From Rhodospirillaceae bacterium (GTDB lineage Bacteria; Pseudomonadota; Alphaproteobacteria; Thalassobaculales; Thalassobaculaceae), in the NCBI GenBank assembly GCA_002701455.1, contig NZVJ01000063.1, positions 20,994 through 31,782 of the forward strand: 10,789 nucleotides of DNA. The letters run 5' to 3'. Made by a program: the position numbers and the translations under genes. Within the stretch, counting starts at the first letter, position 1. Each line of letters begins with the position of its first letter. Positions 1-7,582 of this stretch are shown one piece after another. The notes under the pieces are model-generated. The model was not told where the DNA came from. It did no database searches and saw only the letters and a list, made by a program, of their open reading frames with translations.

Positions 1-851
1 ACATTTGAACCACCTGTATCAACTCCGATTTCTCTTAGCACCTCAAGTGATGCCGTTCTCATACGCTGGTATTCTTTATCCGTTAAAGTTAGTGCTGGAG
101 CTACAGTAATGGAATCGCCAGTATGTATACCCATTGGGTCTACATTTTCAATGGAACAAACAATTATGCAGTTGTCATTTTTATCTCGAACCACTTCCAT
201 TTCAAATTCTTTCCACCCAAGAACAGATTCTTCTATTAAAACTGTTCCAACCGGAGAAAGTCTCAATGCATTTCGGAGTATTTCATCAAATTCATCTAGA
301 TTATAAGCAATCCCCCCACCTGTGCCAGCAAGTGTAAAAGATGGTCTCAGTATAGCTGGGAGCCCTAAATCTTTTATAGCCTTTGCGCCTTCTTCTTCGC
401 TCGAAACTAAATGTGAGAGAGGTGACTCTAATCCTATTCTATCCATAGCTTCTCGAAATAGTAAGCGGTCCTCGGCTTTTTCTATGGCTTCTAAATTCGC
501 GCCTATAAGTTCCACTTTTAGGCTTTCCAGCGTACCGTCTTTAGCTAGGGCCAAAGCAGTGTTAAGCGCGGTTTGTCCTCCCATCGTTGGTAGGATTGCA
601 TCGGGACTTTCTTTTTCTATAATGTATTTTACCGTTTCTGGGGTGATAGGCTCAACATATGTTGCATCTGCTAAACCCGGATCTGTCATGATGGTAGCAG
701 GATTGGAGTTGAGCAGTATAATCCGATATTCTTCTTCCTTCAGTGCCTTACATGCCTGAGTTCCAGAGTAATCGAATTCGCACGCCTGCCCAATTACAAT
801 AGGTCCAGCACCAATTATCAAAATAGATTTAATATCGTCACGTTTAGGCAT
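1..851 (-). CDS. carB: Carbamoyl-phosphate synthase large subunit, N-terminal part (gene runs off the left edge)
   Basis: This is the synthetase subunit of carbamoyl-phosphate synthase. It phosphorylates bicarbonate and carbamate and uses ammonia tunnelled from CarA, feeding arginine and pyrimidine synthesis in the cytoplasm. Only the first 283 codons are present, out of about 1070-1100 usual for the family. The start [17 protein letters not shown] is the canonical N-terminus. [10 protein letters not shown] (21-30), GGQTALN (91-97), [12 protein letters not shown] (169-180) and [14 protein letters not shown] (240-253) are visible. Numbering matches E. coli CarB, so R129, R169 and E215 of the bicarbonate-phosphorylating ATP site are all in place. 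The window ends two residues before the metal ligand Q285. The start overlaps the carA stop by 8 bases, so the two genes are translated as a pair. Identification is secure; only the missing C-terminus is unverified. Confidence 0.97.
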   Translation of the reverse strand, partial: MPKRDDIKSILIIGAGPIVIGQACEFDYSGTQACKALKEEEYRIILLNSNPATIMTDPGLADATYVEPITPETVKYIIEKESPDAILPTMGGQTALNTALALAKDGTLESLKVELIGANLEAIEKAEDRLLFREAMDRIGLESPLSHLVSSEEEGAKAIKDLGLPAILRPSFTLAGTGGGIAYNLDEFDEILRNALRLSPVGTVLIEESVLGWKEFEMEVVRDKNDNCIIVCSIENVDPMGIHTGDSITVAPALTLTDKEYQRMRTASLEVLREIGVDTGGSN

Positions 852-2064
852 TATTTGATGACCTTGCCTCCTTAATTATTTTTAAGAACTGACGAAAAAG
901 GTAATCGCCCTCTGTGGGCCCAGGTGATGCCTCCGGATGGTATTGCACAGAAAAAACATTCTTTTCAGCAATTTTAAAGCCCTCGATGGACCCATCAAAC
1001 AAAGATCGATGAGTGATAGTGGTTGATGGTGGTAAAGTATTCTCCGATATAACGAAACCATGATTTTGGCTCGTGATTTCTATCTTCCCAGTTTCAATTT
1101 GTTTTACAGGATGATTACCACCACGATGCCCATTCTTCATTTTTTCTGTTTTGGCACCAAGTGCCAATGAAAGCAATTGATGACCTAAGCAAATTCCAAA
1201 GATTGGAGTGTTGCTATCCAATAAACCTTTGATTATTGGCACGGCATACGCGCCAGTGGCAGCAGGATCACCAGGCCCATTTGATAAAAAAACACCATCG
1301 GGTTGAAGTTTGAGAATGGTATCTGCGTCCATATTGGAGGGTACTATTGTAACCTTAGCTCCCAATTGCGCTAAGTTTCTTAATATATTCCGTTTAGCGC
1401 CGTAGTCTATCGCTACAATATGATAATCTTTCTGAACTTTATGGTTAAACCCATCCTCAGTTACTTTGGAACCAAAGGTCCATGTTCCAATTGACCATTC
1501 AGTCAGTTCTTTGGGTGACACTACTGAAGCTAAATCTTTGCCGGATAAGCTGGGATGTTGATTAGCTCTGAGCTTCAGTTCATCGATATCAAAGTCTTTT
1601 CTGCTAGAGAAAGAAATAATCCCATTTGTAGCACCAAACTGCCGTATGCGACGGGTCAAATTTCTCGTATCTACACCAGTTATGCCAGTTAGTCCTACAT
1701 TTGCTAACCAAACTGAAAAATCTTCGGTCGCTCGATAGTTTGAAGGCGGACTAATATCAGATCTAACTATAATTCCTGCGGCAGCGGGGGCGTGACGCTC
1801 TAAATCGCTTAGGTTTGTGCCAACATTACCGACGTGAGGGAAGGTAAAAGTGATGATTTGACCAGCATATGATGGGTCGGTAATTATTTCTTGGTAACCT
1901 GTCATAGAGGTATTGAAGCAAACTTCGCCAACGACATCGTTCTCTAAACCAACCCCATAACCCCAAAAAACAGTGCCATCTGAGAGCACCAATACGGCAG
2001 TAGCCCCAGTTGGTTGCTCTACTTGTCGTTTTTCGAAAGGCACGGTCGCTTTGGCGTCCGACAT
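844..2064 (-). CDS. carA: Carbamoyl-phosphate synthase small (glutaminase) subunit
   Basis: This subunit hydrolyses glutamine and passes ammonia to CarB. The frame is open from 2154, but I place the start at 2064 ([12 protein letters not shown]), giving 406 residues. The 30 residues upstream resemble no CarA N-terminus, and a good -10 box lies inside them. Even so the protein has a tail before the conserved [10 protein letters not shown] that E. coli CarA (382 aa) lacks. The N-terminal CPSase small-chain domain contains [14 protein letters not shown] and [12 protein letters not shown]. The C-terminal class I amidotransferase domain has SNGPGDP, the nucleophile elbow GICLGHQ (Cys292 from the 2064 start) and YHPEASPGP (His376, Glu378), so the catalytic triad is complete. 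The stop overlaps the carB start in ATGCCTAA. The gene diverges from a GatB/YqeY gene, a common alphaproteobacterial arrangement. Confidence 0.95.
   Translation of the reverse strand: MSDAKATVPFEKRQVEQPTGATAVLVLSDGTVFWGYGVGLENDVVGEVCFNTSMTGYQEIITDPSYAGQIITFTFPHVGNVGTNLSDLERHAPAAAGIIVRSDISPPSNYRATEDFSVWLANVGLTGITGVDTRNLTRRIRQFGATNGIISFSSRKDFDIDELKLRANQHPSLSGKDLASVVSPKELTEWSIGTWTFGSKVTEDGFNHKVQKDYHIVAIDYGAKRNILRNLAQLGAKVTIVPSNMDADTILKLQPDGVFLSNGPGDPAATGAYAVPIIKGLLDSNTPIFGICLGHQLLSLALGAKTEKMKNGHRGGNHPVKQIETGKIEITSQNHGFVISENTLPPSTTITHRSLFDGSIEGFKIAEKNVFSVQYHPEASPGPTEGDYLFRQFLKIIKEARSSNNA
862..873 (-). promoter_or_regulatory. Shine-Dalgarno elements for carB inside the end of carA
   Basis: On the minus strand a full AAGGAGG (867-873) lies 15 bases before the carB ATG, and a second AAGG (862-865) lies 10 bases before it. 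The closer one has normal spacing. The stronger one is too far for standard placement and may help hold ribosomes that finish carA. No start codon in the carB frame lies closer to it. Confidence 0.5.
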
Positions 2065-2136
2065 AGGTGTATAATCCTCGAGTGACAGTAGCAAGGTTGG
2101 ATACGCCAAAGAGGCATGCTGGTCAACCCTGTAATC

Positions 2137-2142
2137 ATTATA
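2137..2142 (-). promoter_or_regulatory. Possible -10 box of the carA promoter
   Basis: A perfect TATAAT occurs on the minus strand, with no good -35 at 16-18 bases. Transcription would begin near 2130, leaving a leader of about 65 bases before the ATG at 2064. It would also exclude the in-frame ATG at 2154. A rival element, TTGACC with TATCCA 17 bases on, lies just downstream. This is a weak call. Confidence 0.3.
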
Positions 2143-2259
2143 TAAAGATAGCATATCCTAGACGGTAAATAAAAAGCTTGCCTTTTTCTTGTAATTCGCC
2201 ATTTATAGGTCGAAAATCCATACTAATAATTTTGTTGTTTTGAAAAAGGTGCACGAGAA

Positions 2260-2715
2260 TTGTTACGTTCTGAACTAAATGATGCCCTAAAGGTTGCGAT
2301 GAAAACAAAGGACACCTGCGCTTTGGGGACGATTCGGCTCATTTTAGCTTCGATTAAAGACCAAGACATATGTGCACGAACTGATGGTAACTCGGATGGT
2401 ATTACTGATGACCAAGTCTTGGCATTACTGAATACAATGGTTAAGCAAAGAAAAGAGTCAATCCGCCTTTACGAGCAAGGGGGAAGGCTAGAACTCGCCC
2501 AGAGAGAACAAGCTGAAATCGATGTGATACGGCGTTTTACACCTAGCCAACTAGAGGGAGAAGAGTTTCAGGCGGCTATAAAAGACGCAATGCTAGAAGT
2601 TGATGCAAAAACGATAAAAGACATGGGTAAGACTATGGCTTTGCTTAAGCAAAAATACCCCGGGCAAATGGATTTTTCCAAAGCAAGTGGTGTAGTAAGA
2701 CAGAAGCTTGTTTAG
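2260..2715 (+). CDS. GatB/YqeY domain-containing protein
   Basis: This is a 151-residue stand-alone YqeY-type protein, the usual length. It resembles the C-terminal helical domain of the GatB subunit of Glu-tRNA(Gln) amidotransferase. A tRNA-related role is often inferred from that similarity but is not proven. The sequence shows the family pattern: LRSELNDALKVAMKTKD at the N-terminus, TIRLILASIKDQDI, then QRKESIRLYEQGGR (61-75), an AEIDVIRRFTPSQL segment, and the conserved end DMGKTMALLKQKYPGQMDFS. The start codon is TTG. I chose it because M-L-R is the usual beginning of the family and no ATG fits before residue 14. AAAAAGG lies about 10 bases upstream. In many Alphaproteobacteria this gene precedes dnaG and rpoD; here a convergent glutamine-synthetase-like gene follows 67 bases on. 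Confidence 0.92.
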   Translation: MLRSELNDALKVAMKTKDTCALGTIRLILASIKDQDICARTDGNSDGITDDQVLALLNTMVKQRKESIRLYEQGGRLELAQREQAEIDVIRRFTPSQLEGEEFQAAIKDAMLEVDAKTIKDMGKTMALLKQKYPGQMDFSKASGVVRQKLV

Positions 2716-2782
2716 GAATTAAATATCTTGAATTAAATAGCTGTTACCCAATTTCTTTTTCTTTTAGTCATTTAATCGAGCG

Positions 2783-4150
2783 CTATATGATCTCGAAATA
2801 ACGTTTTAGTTGCCATTCGTCAACCTGATTTCTGTATAAATCCTCCTCTCTATCGCGAGTGGCGCAGAAATGATCTATAAAAGCATCTCCAAAGAGCGAT
2901 CTACCAACTTTCGATTTCTTAAGAAGGATTGATGCCTCTCCCAAACTCCGCGGGAGGGGCTGGATATCCTTTTGACTTTCTTCCCAAAAATTTCCTTGTA
3001 TAGGTCTTGTAGGCTCAATTTCATTTTCTATACCCCATATTCCTGAGCCTAAAGCTACCGCCATGGCAAGGTAGGGGTTTGAGTCCGAAGACGCTAATCT
3101 ATACTCTATCCGCTGACTGGCGGGAGCTCCTGGAATAACTCTTATGGCAGCTGTTCTATTATCAATGCCCCAGCTATTATCGATTGGCGCCCAATAATTT
3201 GGAATAAGTCGGCGATAGGAATTTACGGTTGGTGCTACCATCGCTATCAACTCAGGCATTAGCTTTTGTTGGCCTCCGATAAACCATCGCATTTCATCAC
3301 TGATATTGAGTGGCTTAGACGGATCAAAGAAGATATTTTCATCTTTTTTATTTTGAAGCGATAAATGTATGTGACCTGATTGGCCAGGATAATCTGTTGA
3401 CCATTTTGCCATAAATGTTGCCATAAGCTCGTGCTTTTGCGCAAATATCTTTGTGAATGTTTTGAATAAAATGGCTTTATCGGCTGCATGAAGAATTTCA
3501 TCAACCGCGATTGCTGCCTCTAGTACCCCTGGGCCAGTCTCAGTGTGGTACCCTTCAAGCGGGATATCCATCGATTCGCACATTTCTAGGAAAGCATTAT
3601 GAAAGTCAGATTGAACTGAATTTCTTATTATAGAGTAGCCAAAGTTTCCTGGCGTAAAAGGCACCAAGTTTTTATAGTTTTTGGTTCTTACAGTCTCGGG
3701 TGTCTCCTGAAACAAAAAGTATTCGTATTCGGCTCCGGCAAGAGCGGATAAGCCAAGCGTTTGGGTTTTATCAATTACCTTTTTAAGTATAGATCTTGGG
3801 CATAGCGCAGACGCACCTCCCGAAAATTCGGCCAGGAAAAACAGTAAATTGTTTTCAAACGGAATGCGTCGGCTTGTTTCAGGTATTGGAGTAACTTGCG
3901 TATCTGGAAAACCAGAGTTCCAGCCAGTAAACTCTATAGTATCATAAAGTTGGTCATTTGAGTCCCAACCTAAGATAACATCACAAAAACCAAAACCATC
4001 CGTCAAAGCGCTTATTAATTTCTTTTTAGCTATGTATTTGCCACGAAGAATACCGTCTATATCTGTCACGGCCACTTTGGCATAAGGCAATTTATAGTAT
4101 TTAAGAGCAGTATAGGCTTCTTCAATGGTTGTAATCTCTTTTTTTCTCAT
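2783..4150 (-). CDS. Glutamine synthetase family ligase, probably a gamma-glutamyl-amine ligase (PuuA-like)
   Basis: This is an ATP-dependent ligase of the glutamine synthetase fold, 455 residues. It should activate the gamma-carboxyl of glutamate and join it to ammonia or an amine. The N-terminal beta-grasp has VAVTDIDGILRGKYI (27-40) and a GWDSNDQLYD segment (61-70). The catalytic domain has GAEYEYF (139-145, metal-ligand glutamates E141 and E143), TETGPGVLEAAI (203-214), GQSGHIHLSL (256-265, H260), NSYRRLIPNYWAP (310-322), AAIRVIPG and RIEYRLASSDSNPYL (347-361, E349 and R351). The core active site is therefore intact. I see no GlnA-type adenylylation-site motif, and the divergence from GlnA argues against it being the main nitrogen-assimilation enzyme. 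Polyamines, ethanolamine or methylamine-like substrates are possible, and nothing in the neighbourhood picks one. GAAGAG lies 8 bases before the ATG. A divergent PNPOx-family gene may share its control region. Confidence 0.85.
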   Translation of the reverse strand: MRKKEITTIEEAYTALKYYKLPYAKVAVTDIDGILRGKYIAKKKLISALTDGFGFCDVILGWDSNDQLYDTIEFTGWNSGFPDTQVTPIPETSRRIPFENNLLFFLAEFSGGASALCPRSILKKVIDKTQTLGLSALAGAEYEYFLFQETPETVRTKNYKNLVPFTPGNFGYSIIRNSVQSDFHNAFLEMCESMDIPLEGYHTETGPGVLEAAIAVDEILHAADKAILFKTFTKIFAQKHELMATFMAKWSTDYPGQSGHIHLSLQNKKDENIFFDPSKPLNISDEMRWFIGGQQKLMPELIAMVAPTVNSYRRLIPNYWAPIDNSWGIDNRTAAIRVIPGAPASQRIEYRLASSDSNPYLAMAVALGSGIWGIENEIEPTRPIQGNFWEESQKDIQPLPRSLGEASILLKKSKVGRSLFGDAFIDHFCATRDREEDLYRNQVDEWQLKRYFEII

Positions 4151-4187
4151 GATGAGAACTCTTCACAATATAAAGAATAGGTTTAAA

Positions 4188-4222
4188 TTGTTACTATATT
4201 TCTAAATACATAGATTAGTGAA
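4188..4222. promoter_or_regulatory. Overlapping divergent promoter-like elements
   Basis: In the AT-rich gap between the ligase and the PNPOx gene, the minus strand has TTCACT, 18 bases, TATAGT (4222 down to 4193). The plus strand has TTGTTA, 17 bases, TAGATT (4188-4216). They overlap, so RNA polymerase could use only one at a time. Each is an imperfect match, and AT-rich DNA yields such matches by chance. Confidence 0.3.
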
Positions 4223-4253
4223 AAATTAATACTAAAGGAAATTTATATAAAGA

Positions 4254-4270
4254 CTAAACAGATAGTTTAG
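4254..4270. repeat. Short inverted repeat before the PNPOx gene
   Basis: CTAAAC and GTTTAG flank a 5-base AGATA loop, ending 20 bases before the ATG at 4291. It sits in what would be the leader of the plus-strand transcript, so it could be a small hairpin or an operator half-site pair. Six-base arms are short enough to arise by chance. Confidence 0.25.
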
Positions 4271-4290
4271 GCCGGAAAAGGCAGTATAAC

Positions 4291-4743
4291 ATGTCAGAAA
4301 TAAAAATTACTGGGCCATGGGCCTTGCCCAAAATTGAATCTTACTTGAGCAGTTCCGTTGTGCCATTGAAACTTTCTATGATTTCAGCTCGAGGTTGGCC
4401 TGTCTTGGCCTCTTTGTGGTTTTTTTACAAGGAAGGTAAGATAATTTGCGCAAGTCGGAAAAAGTCGAGAGTTATTAAACTTTTGTCAAATAATAATAGA
4501 TGTGCGTTTGAGGTTTCTCCTGACGCACCACCGTATCATGGAGTTAGAGGTCAAGGCTTGGCGGAGTTGGAGGCCGATCCTAATGGAATAGTTCTAGAGC
4601 ATTTGCATGATCGATTTTTAGGAAGGAGGGAAACGCTCTTTCGGAACTGGCTTATGCAGGGAGCCTCCCAAGAGGTAATAATTTCGATAACTCCTTCAAG
4701 CCTTATGAGCTGGGATTATAGAGAACGCATGGATTTAGAGTAA
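4291..4743 (+). CDS. Pyridoxamine 5'-phosphate oxidase family (FMN split-barrel) protein
   Basis: This is a 150-residue protein of the flavin-binding split-barrel superfamily. Members bind FMN or F420 and act as oxidoreductases or haem-related proteins, and most small ones like this have no assigned substrate. The order of elements fits the family: VPLKLSMISARGWPVLASLWF (24-44) as the first barrel strands, GKIICASRKKSRVIKLL (49-65), RCAFEVSPDAPPYHGVRGQG (71-90) and a closing MSWDYRERM. It lacks the C-terminal signature of true PdxH and is far shorter, so I do not call it pdxH. AAAAGG lies 9 bases before the ATG. It diverges from the ligase at 2783-4150 and converges on clpB with a 27-base gap. 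A link with the ligase is possible only from position. Confidence 0.85.
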   Translation: MSEIKITGPWALPKIESYLSSSVVPLKLSMISARGWPVLASLWFFYKEGKIICASRKKSRVIKLLSNNNRCAFEVSPDAPPYHGVRGQGLAELEADPNGIVLEHLHDRFLGRRETLFRNWLMQGASQEVIISITPSSLMSWDYRERMDLE

Positions 4744-4752
4744 GTAATTGAT

Positions 4753-4768
4753 ATAGTTGGTTAACTAT
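4753..4768. terminator. Weak hairpin between convergent genes
   Basis: ATAGTT and AACTAT flank a GGTT loop in the 27-base gap between the PNPOx gene and clpB. Its placement fits a shared bidirectional stop, but the stem is AT-rich and there is no T-run on either side, so it may not act as an intrinsic terminator. Confidence 0.22.
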
Positions 4769-4770
4769 TA

Positions 4771-7341
4771 TTATGTGTCACTAATTATCAACCGGTTGCC
4801 GTTTAGAGATACATGCATGTGTCCTATATCTTTAGCGTGACTTTTTAAAATTTTATTAGCGATTGAATTATAAAGACCTTTCTGTATCAATCGCTTTAGC
4901 GGACGTGCCCCGTATATGGGATTATAACCTTCTTTGGATATCCATTGCTTAGCTTTCTCGTCTATAGATATCCGAATGCCTTTATCGGATAACAGAATCT
5001 GTAGGTTCTTGATCTGAATATCAACTATTTGGTCCATATCGGCCTGACTTAACCTCGAAAACATTATAATATCATCTAGCCTGTTAATAAATTCTGGTCG
5101 TAAGTATTTTCTTGCCTCTTCCAGGACCAAATCATCGGTGCTTTCACCATTTTGGGAGCCATCGGAGCTAGCTAGATATTGAGCTCCAAGGTTTGAGGTC
5201 AGAATTATCAACGTGTTCTTGAAGTCAACTGTTCGACCATGACTATCCGTTAGCCGCCCTTCGTCTAGTACTTGTAATAGCAGGTTCATCACATCATTGT
5301 GCGCTTTTTCTATTTCGTCAAAGAGAATGATTTGGTATGGCCGTCGTCGAATTTGCTCTGTAAGCAGGCCCCCATCTTCAAAGCCCACATATCCCGGTGG
5401 AGCTCCTATCAATCTTGCGATACTGTGCTTTTCCATAAATTCGGACATATCAATTCTCACGATCGCATCTTCATTGTCAAAAAGAAACTCAGCCACAGCC
5501 TTGCTCAGTTCGGTTTTGCCTACCCCAGTCGGGCCAAGAAAAAGAAATGAGCCAATAGGCTTGCTTGGATCTTTTAAACCGACCCGTGATCTACGAATTG
5601 CGTTTGAGACAGCTATTATCGCCGTCTCCTGTCCAATGACACGTTGACCTAATAAATTATCCATAGATAATAGCTTGTCTTTTTCCTCCGCCATCATTTT
5701 TGAGACTGGTATCCCTGTCCATCTCGATGCAATAGAAGCGATATCGTCCTCTGTGACCTCTTCCTTAACCATTTTTTGATCCGAATTTTTCTTTGACAGC
5801 TCGAGCTCGTCCTCCAGATTAGGAATAATAGAATATAGGAGTTCACTTGCTTTTTCATAATCACTGGCCCTTTGGGCTAATTCTAAAGAATGTTTGGCCT
5901 CCTCTAATCTCTCTTGGACTTCGCGTGTCCGGTCCATCAGCGCCATTTCTGATTTCCACTGTTTAGTAAGTTTCTCGGTTTGTGTTTGAAATTTAGTCAA
6001 TTGTGTTTCTAGAAGTTCGAGGCGTTTGTTATTCTCGTCGCTCGGTTCCTTTTTTAATGCTTCCTGCTCTATTCTGAGTTGAGCAACTTTCCTGTCTAGG
6101 GAATCAATATTTTCCGGTTTTGAGTCAATTTCCATTCTTCTGGCAGATCCGGCTTCATCTACAAGATCTATTGCTTTATCTGGCAAAAAACGCTGAGGAA
6201 TGTACCTATCTGAGAGCTGCACCGCTGTTACCAGTGCGGCATCAAGAATCTTGACACCGTGATGAAGTTCATATTTCTCACGAAGTCCTCGAAGTATCGA
6301 TATACTTTTTTCTAAATTTGGCTCCTCCACTAGAACTGATTGAAAACGCCTCGCTAAAGCGGCGTCTTTTTCAATATGTTTGCGATATTCGTCTAATGTT
6401 GTTGCTCCAATACAATGTAACGTGCCTCTTGCTAACGCAGGTTTAAGCATATTTGATGCATCCATGGCTCCGTCGGCGGCGCCAGCTCCTACCAAGGTGT
6501 GGAGTTCGTCGATGAAGAGTATTATTTTACCTTGAGCTTCCTCGATTTCCTTTAGAACAGCCTTTAACCTCTCTTCAAATTCTCCTCTAAATTTCGCTCC
6601 TGCTATCAGTAGACCTAAATCGAGACTTAAAAGGCACTTATTTTTCAAACCGTCGGGAACATCGCCATTCACAATTCGCAGAGCAAGACCCTCGACAATG
6701 GCTGTTTTCCCCACGCCGGGTTCACCAATTAAAACTGGATTGTTTTTTGTTCGTCGACAAATTACTTGTATTGTTCGTTTGATTTCGTCTTCACGCCCAA
6801 TAACTGGATCGAGCTTACCTTCAACCGCCGCATTAGTAACATTTTGGGTGTACTTAACTAGCGCGTCTTGTTGGTCGTTAGTAGAGGGACTGTCAATTGG
6901 ACTTACATTTCTGTATTGCTGGATATGACGCTTAAGTTTCGATTTTGAAACGCCATTTTCAATAAGAATGCGGGAAGATCTTAGATCATCGTTAATAGCA
7001 ATAGACAAAAGTACGTCTTCTGGTGTTATCAATTTATGTATAGTTTTTTGACCTCTCTCTTTGGTCAATGAAATTGTTTCTCGAAATTGCTGGGTTGGTA
7101 CTGGATGTTGATTCCCGTCACCCATTACTCGTGGTAACTTGTCCAATTCTTCATCAATTTCTTTAACTATCTTTTCAAGATTGCCTCCCGAATCCTTAAC
7201 TAACGCAATATAATGTTTATCACTATCCGATAATAAAACCTTAAGGATATGTTCTGGCGTTAGTTGCTGGTTCTTACGACTGATGGCTAATTTTTCTGCA
7301 TCAGTGAGTAATTTTTTTGCCGTATCGGTAAAAATATCCAT
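4771..7341 (-). CDS. clpB: ClpB, ATP-dependent protein disaggregase (Hsp100)
   Basis: This hexameric AAA+ chaperone works with DnaK to thread and rescue aggregated proteins after heat stress. It is full length at 856 residues. The order is Clp N-domain (about 1-145), NBD1 with Walker A GEPGVGKT (206-213) and Walker B ILFIDE (274-279), then the coiled-coil M domain (about 400-530) that separates ClpB from ClpA and ClpC. NBD2 follows with Walker A GPTGVGKT (603-610), Walker B LFDE (673-676), pore loop GAPPGYVGF (646-654) and the RPEFINRLD arginine-finger region (748-756), then the small domain with [10 protein letters not shown] (811-820). No ClpP-binding IGF loop is seen. Pore loop 1 reads [12 protein letters not shown], with Phe251 where E. 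coli has Tyr251; aromatic character is kept. The start [12 protein letters not shown] is the only suitable one. A sigma-32-type promoter lies upstream. Confidence 0.98.
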   Translation of the reverse strand: MDIFTDTAKKLLTDAEKLAISRKNQQLTPEHILKVLLSDSDKHYIALVKDSGGNLEKIVKEIDEELDKLPRVMGDGNQHPVPTQQFRETISLTKERGQKTIHKLITPEDVLLSIAINDDLRSSRILIENGVSKSKLKRHIQQYRNVSPIDSPSTNDQQDALVKYTQNVTNAAVEGKLDPVIGREDEIKRTIQVICRRTKNNPVLIGEPGVGKTAIVEGLALRIVNGDVPDGLKNKCLLSLDLGLLIAGAKFRGEFEERLKAVLKEIEEAQGKIILFIDELHTLVGAGAADGAMDASNMLKPALARGTLHCIGATTLDEYRKHIEKDAALARRFQSVLVEEPNLEKSISILRGLREKYELHHGVKILDAALVTAVQLSDRYIPQRFLPDKAIDLVDEAGSARRMEIDSKPENIDSLDRKVAQLRIEQEALKKEPSDENNKRLELLETQLTKFQTQTEKLTKQWKSEMALMDRTREVQERLEEAKHSLELAQRASDYEKASELLYSIIPNLEDELELSKKNSDQKMVKEEVTEDDIASIASRWTGIPVSKMMAEEKDKLLSMDNLLGQRVIGQETAIIAVSNAIRRSRVGLKDPSKPIGSFLFLGPTGVGKTELSKAVAEFLFDNEDAIVRIDMSEFMEKHSIARLIGAPPGYVGFEDGGLLTEQIRRRPYQIILFDEIEKAHNDVMNLLLQVLDEGRLTDSHGRTVDFKNTLIILTSNLGAQYLASSDGSQNGESTDDLVLEEARKYLRPEFINRLDDIIMFSRLSQADMDQIVDIQIKNLQILLSDKGIRISIDEKAKQWISKEGYNPIYGARPLKRLIQKGLYNSIANKILKSHAKDIGHMHVSLNGNRLIISDT

Positions 7342-7422
7342 AATCTCGATAAATTTCTCTCGACTTGTGATTTGTTAAGAAACGAAGCATCTCTCATCAA
7401 AAAATTGTTGTTGACACCCGTC

Positions 7423-7450
7423 ATATGGGTACCTTTGTTTTTTTAACAAG
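7423..7450 (-). promoter_or_regulatory. Candidate heat-shock (RpoH/sigma-32) promoter of clpB
   Basis: On the minus strand CTTGTT (7445-7450) is followed after 15 bases by CCCATAT (7423-7429). This closely matches the RpoH pattern CTTGAA ... CCCCATNT, including the C-run and CAT of the -10, which vegetative promoters lack. Transcription would start near 7415, giving a leader of about 75 bases before the clpB ATG. The known heat-shock control of clpB supports the match. Confidence 0.65.
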
Positions 7451-7516
7451 ATAGCTACCCATAATTTATCGATTTTTCTAGTTTAGGAAGGTTGCGCGTT
7501 TAGCATCCAAATACTT

Positions 7517-7582
7517 AATAGCTTAGCTAGGCTATTTCGCGATCAAGATATTTTTGCTGGTTTTGCCCGCGAAAGTTTTTTT
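7517..7582. repeat. Overlapping inverted repeats in the gap after DUF4167
   Basis: AATAGC (7517-7522) pairs with GCTATT (7531-7536). TTTCGCG (7535-7541) pairs with CGCGAAA (7568-7574) across a 26-base loop. The arms share two bases, so the hairpins exclude each other. A run of seven T (7576-7582) follows the second on the plus strand, the layout of a terminator facing right, although no rightward gene ends here. For the leftward DUF4167 transcript there is no T-run, so its termination is unexplained. The rest of 7342-7516 holds only the clpB promoter. Confidence 0.3.

Noticed and set aside
322..759. Long plus-strand open frame opposite carB
   Set aside because: It lies wholly antisense to a clear carB sequence and its Ser-rich translation has no family resemblance; it is a shadow.
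2065..2154. N-terminal 30-residue extension of CarA
   Set aside because: It resembles no CarA and contains a TATAAT box on the coding strand, so the 2064 start was preferred.
3259..3504. 81-codon minus-strand frame inside the ligase gene
   Set aside because: It is an alternate frame of the same strand within an intact glutamine-synthetase-like gene and has no recognisable content.
5297..5647. Plus-strand frames opposite clpB NBD2
   Set aside because: They are antisense to highly conserved AAA+ motifs and show no domain of their own.
6886..6910. Internal start for a short ClpB form, as in E. coli (GTG near residue 149)
   Set aside because: The codons between the N-domain and NBD1 include no ATG or GTG preceded by a ribosome site; the Val146 codon is GTA.
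7287..7397. 36-codon upstream frame overlapping the clpB start
   Set aside because: It has no Shine-Dalgarno sequence (U-run before its ATG) and its translation looks random.
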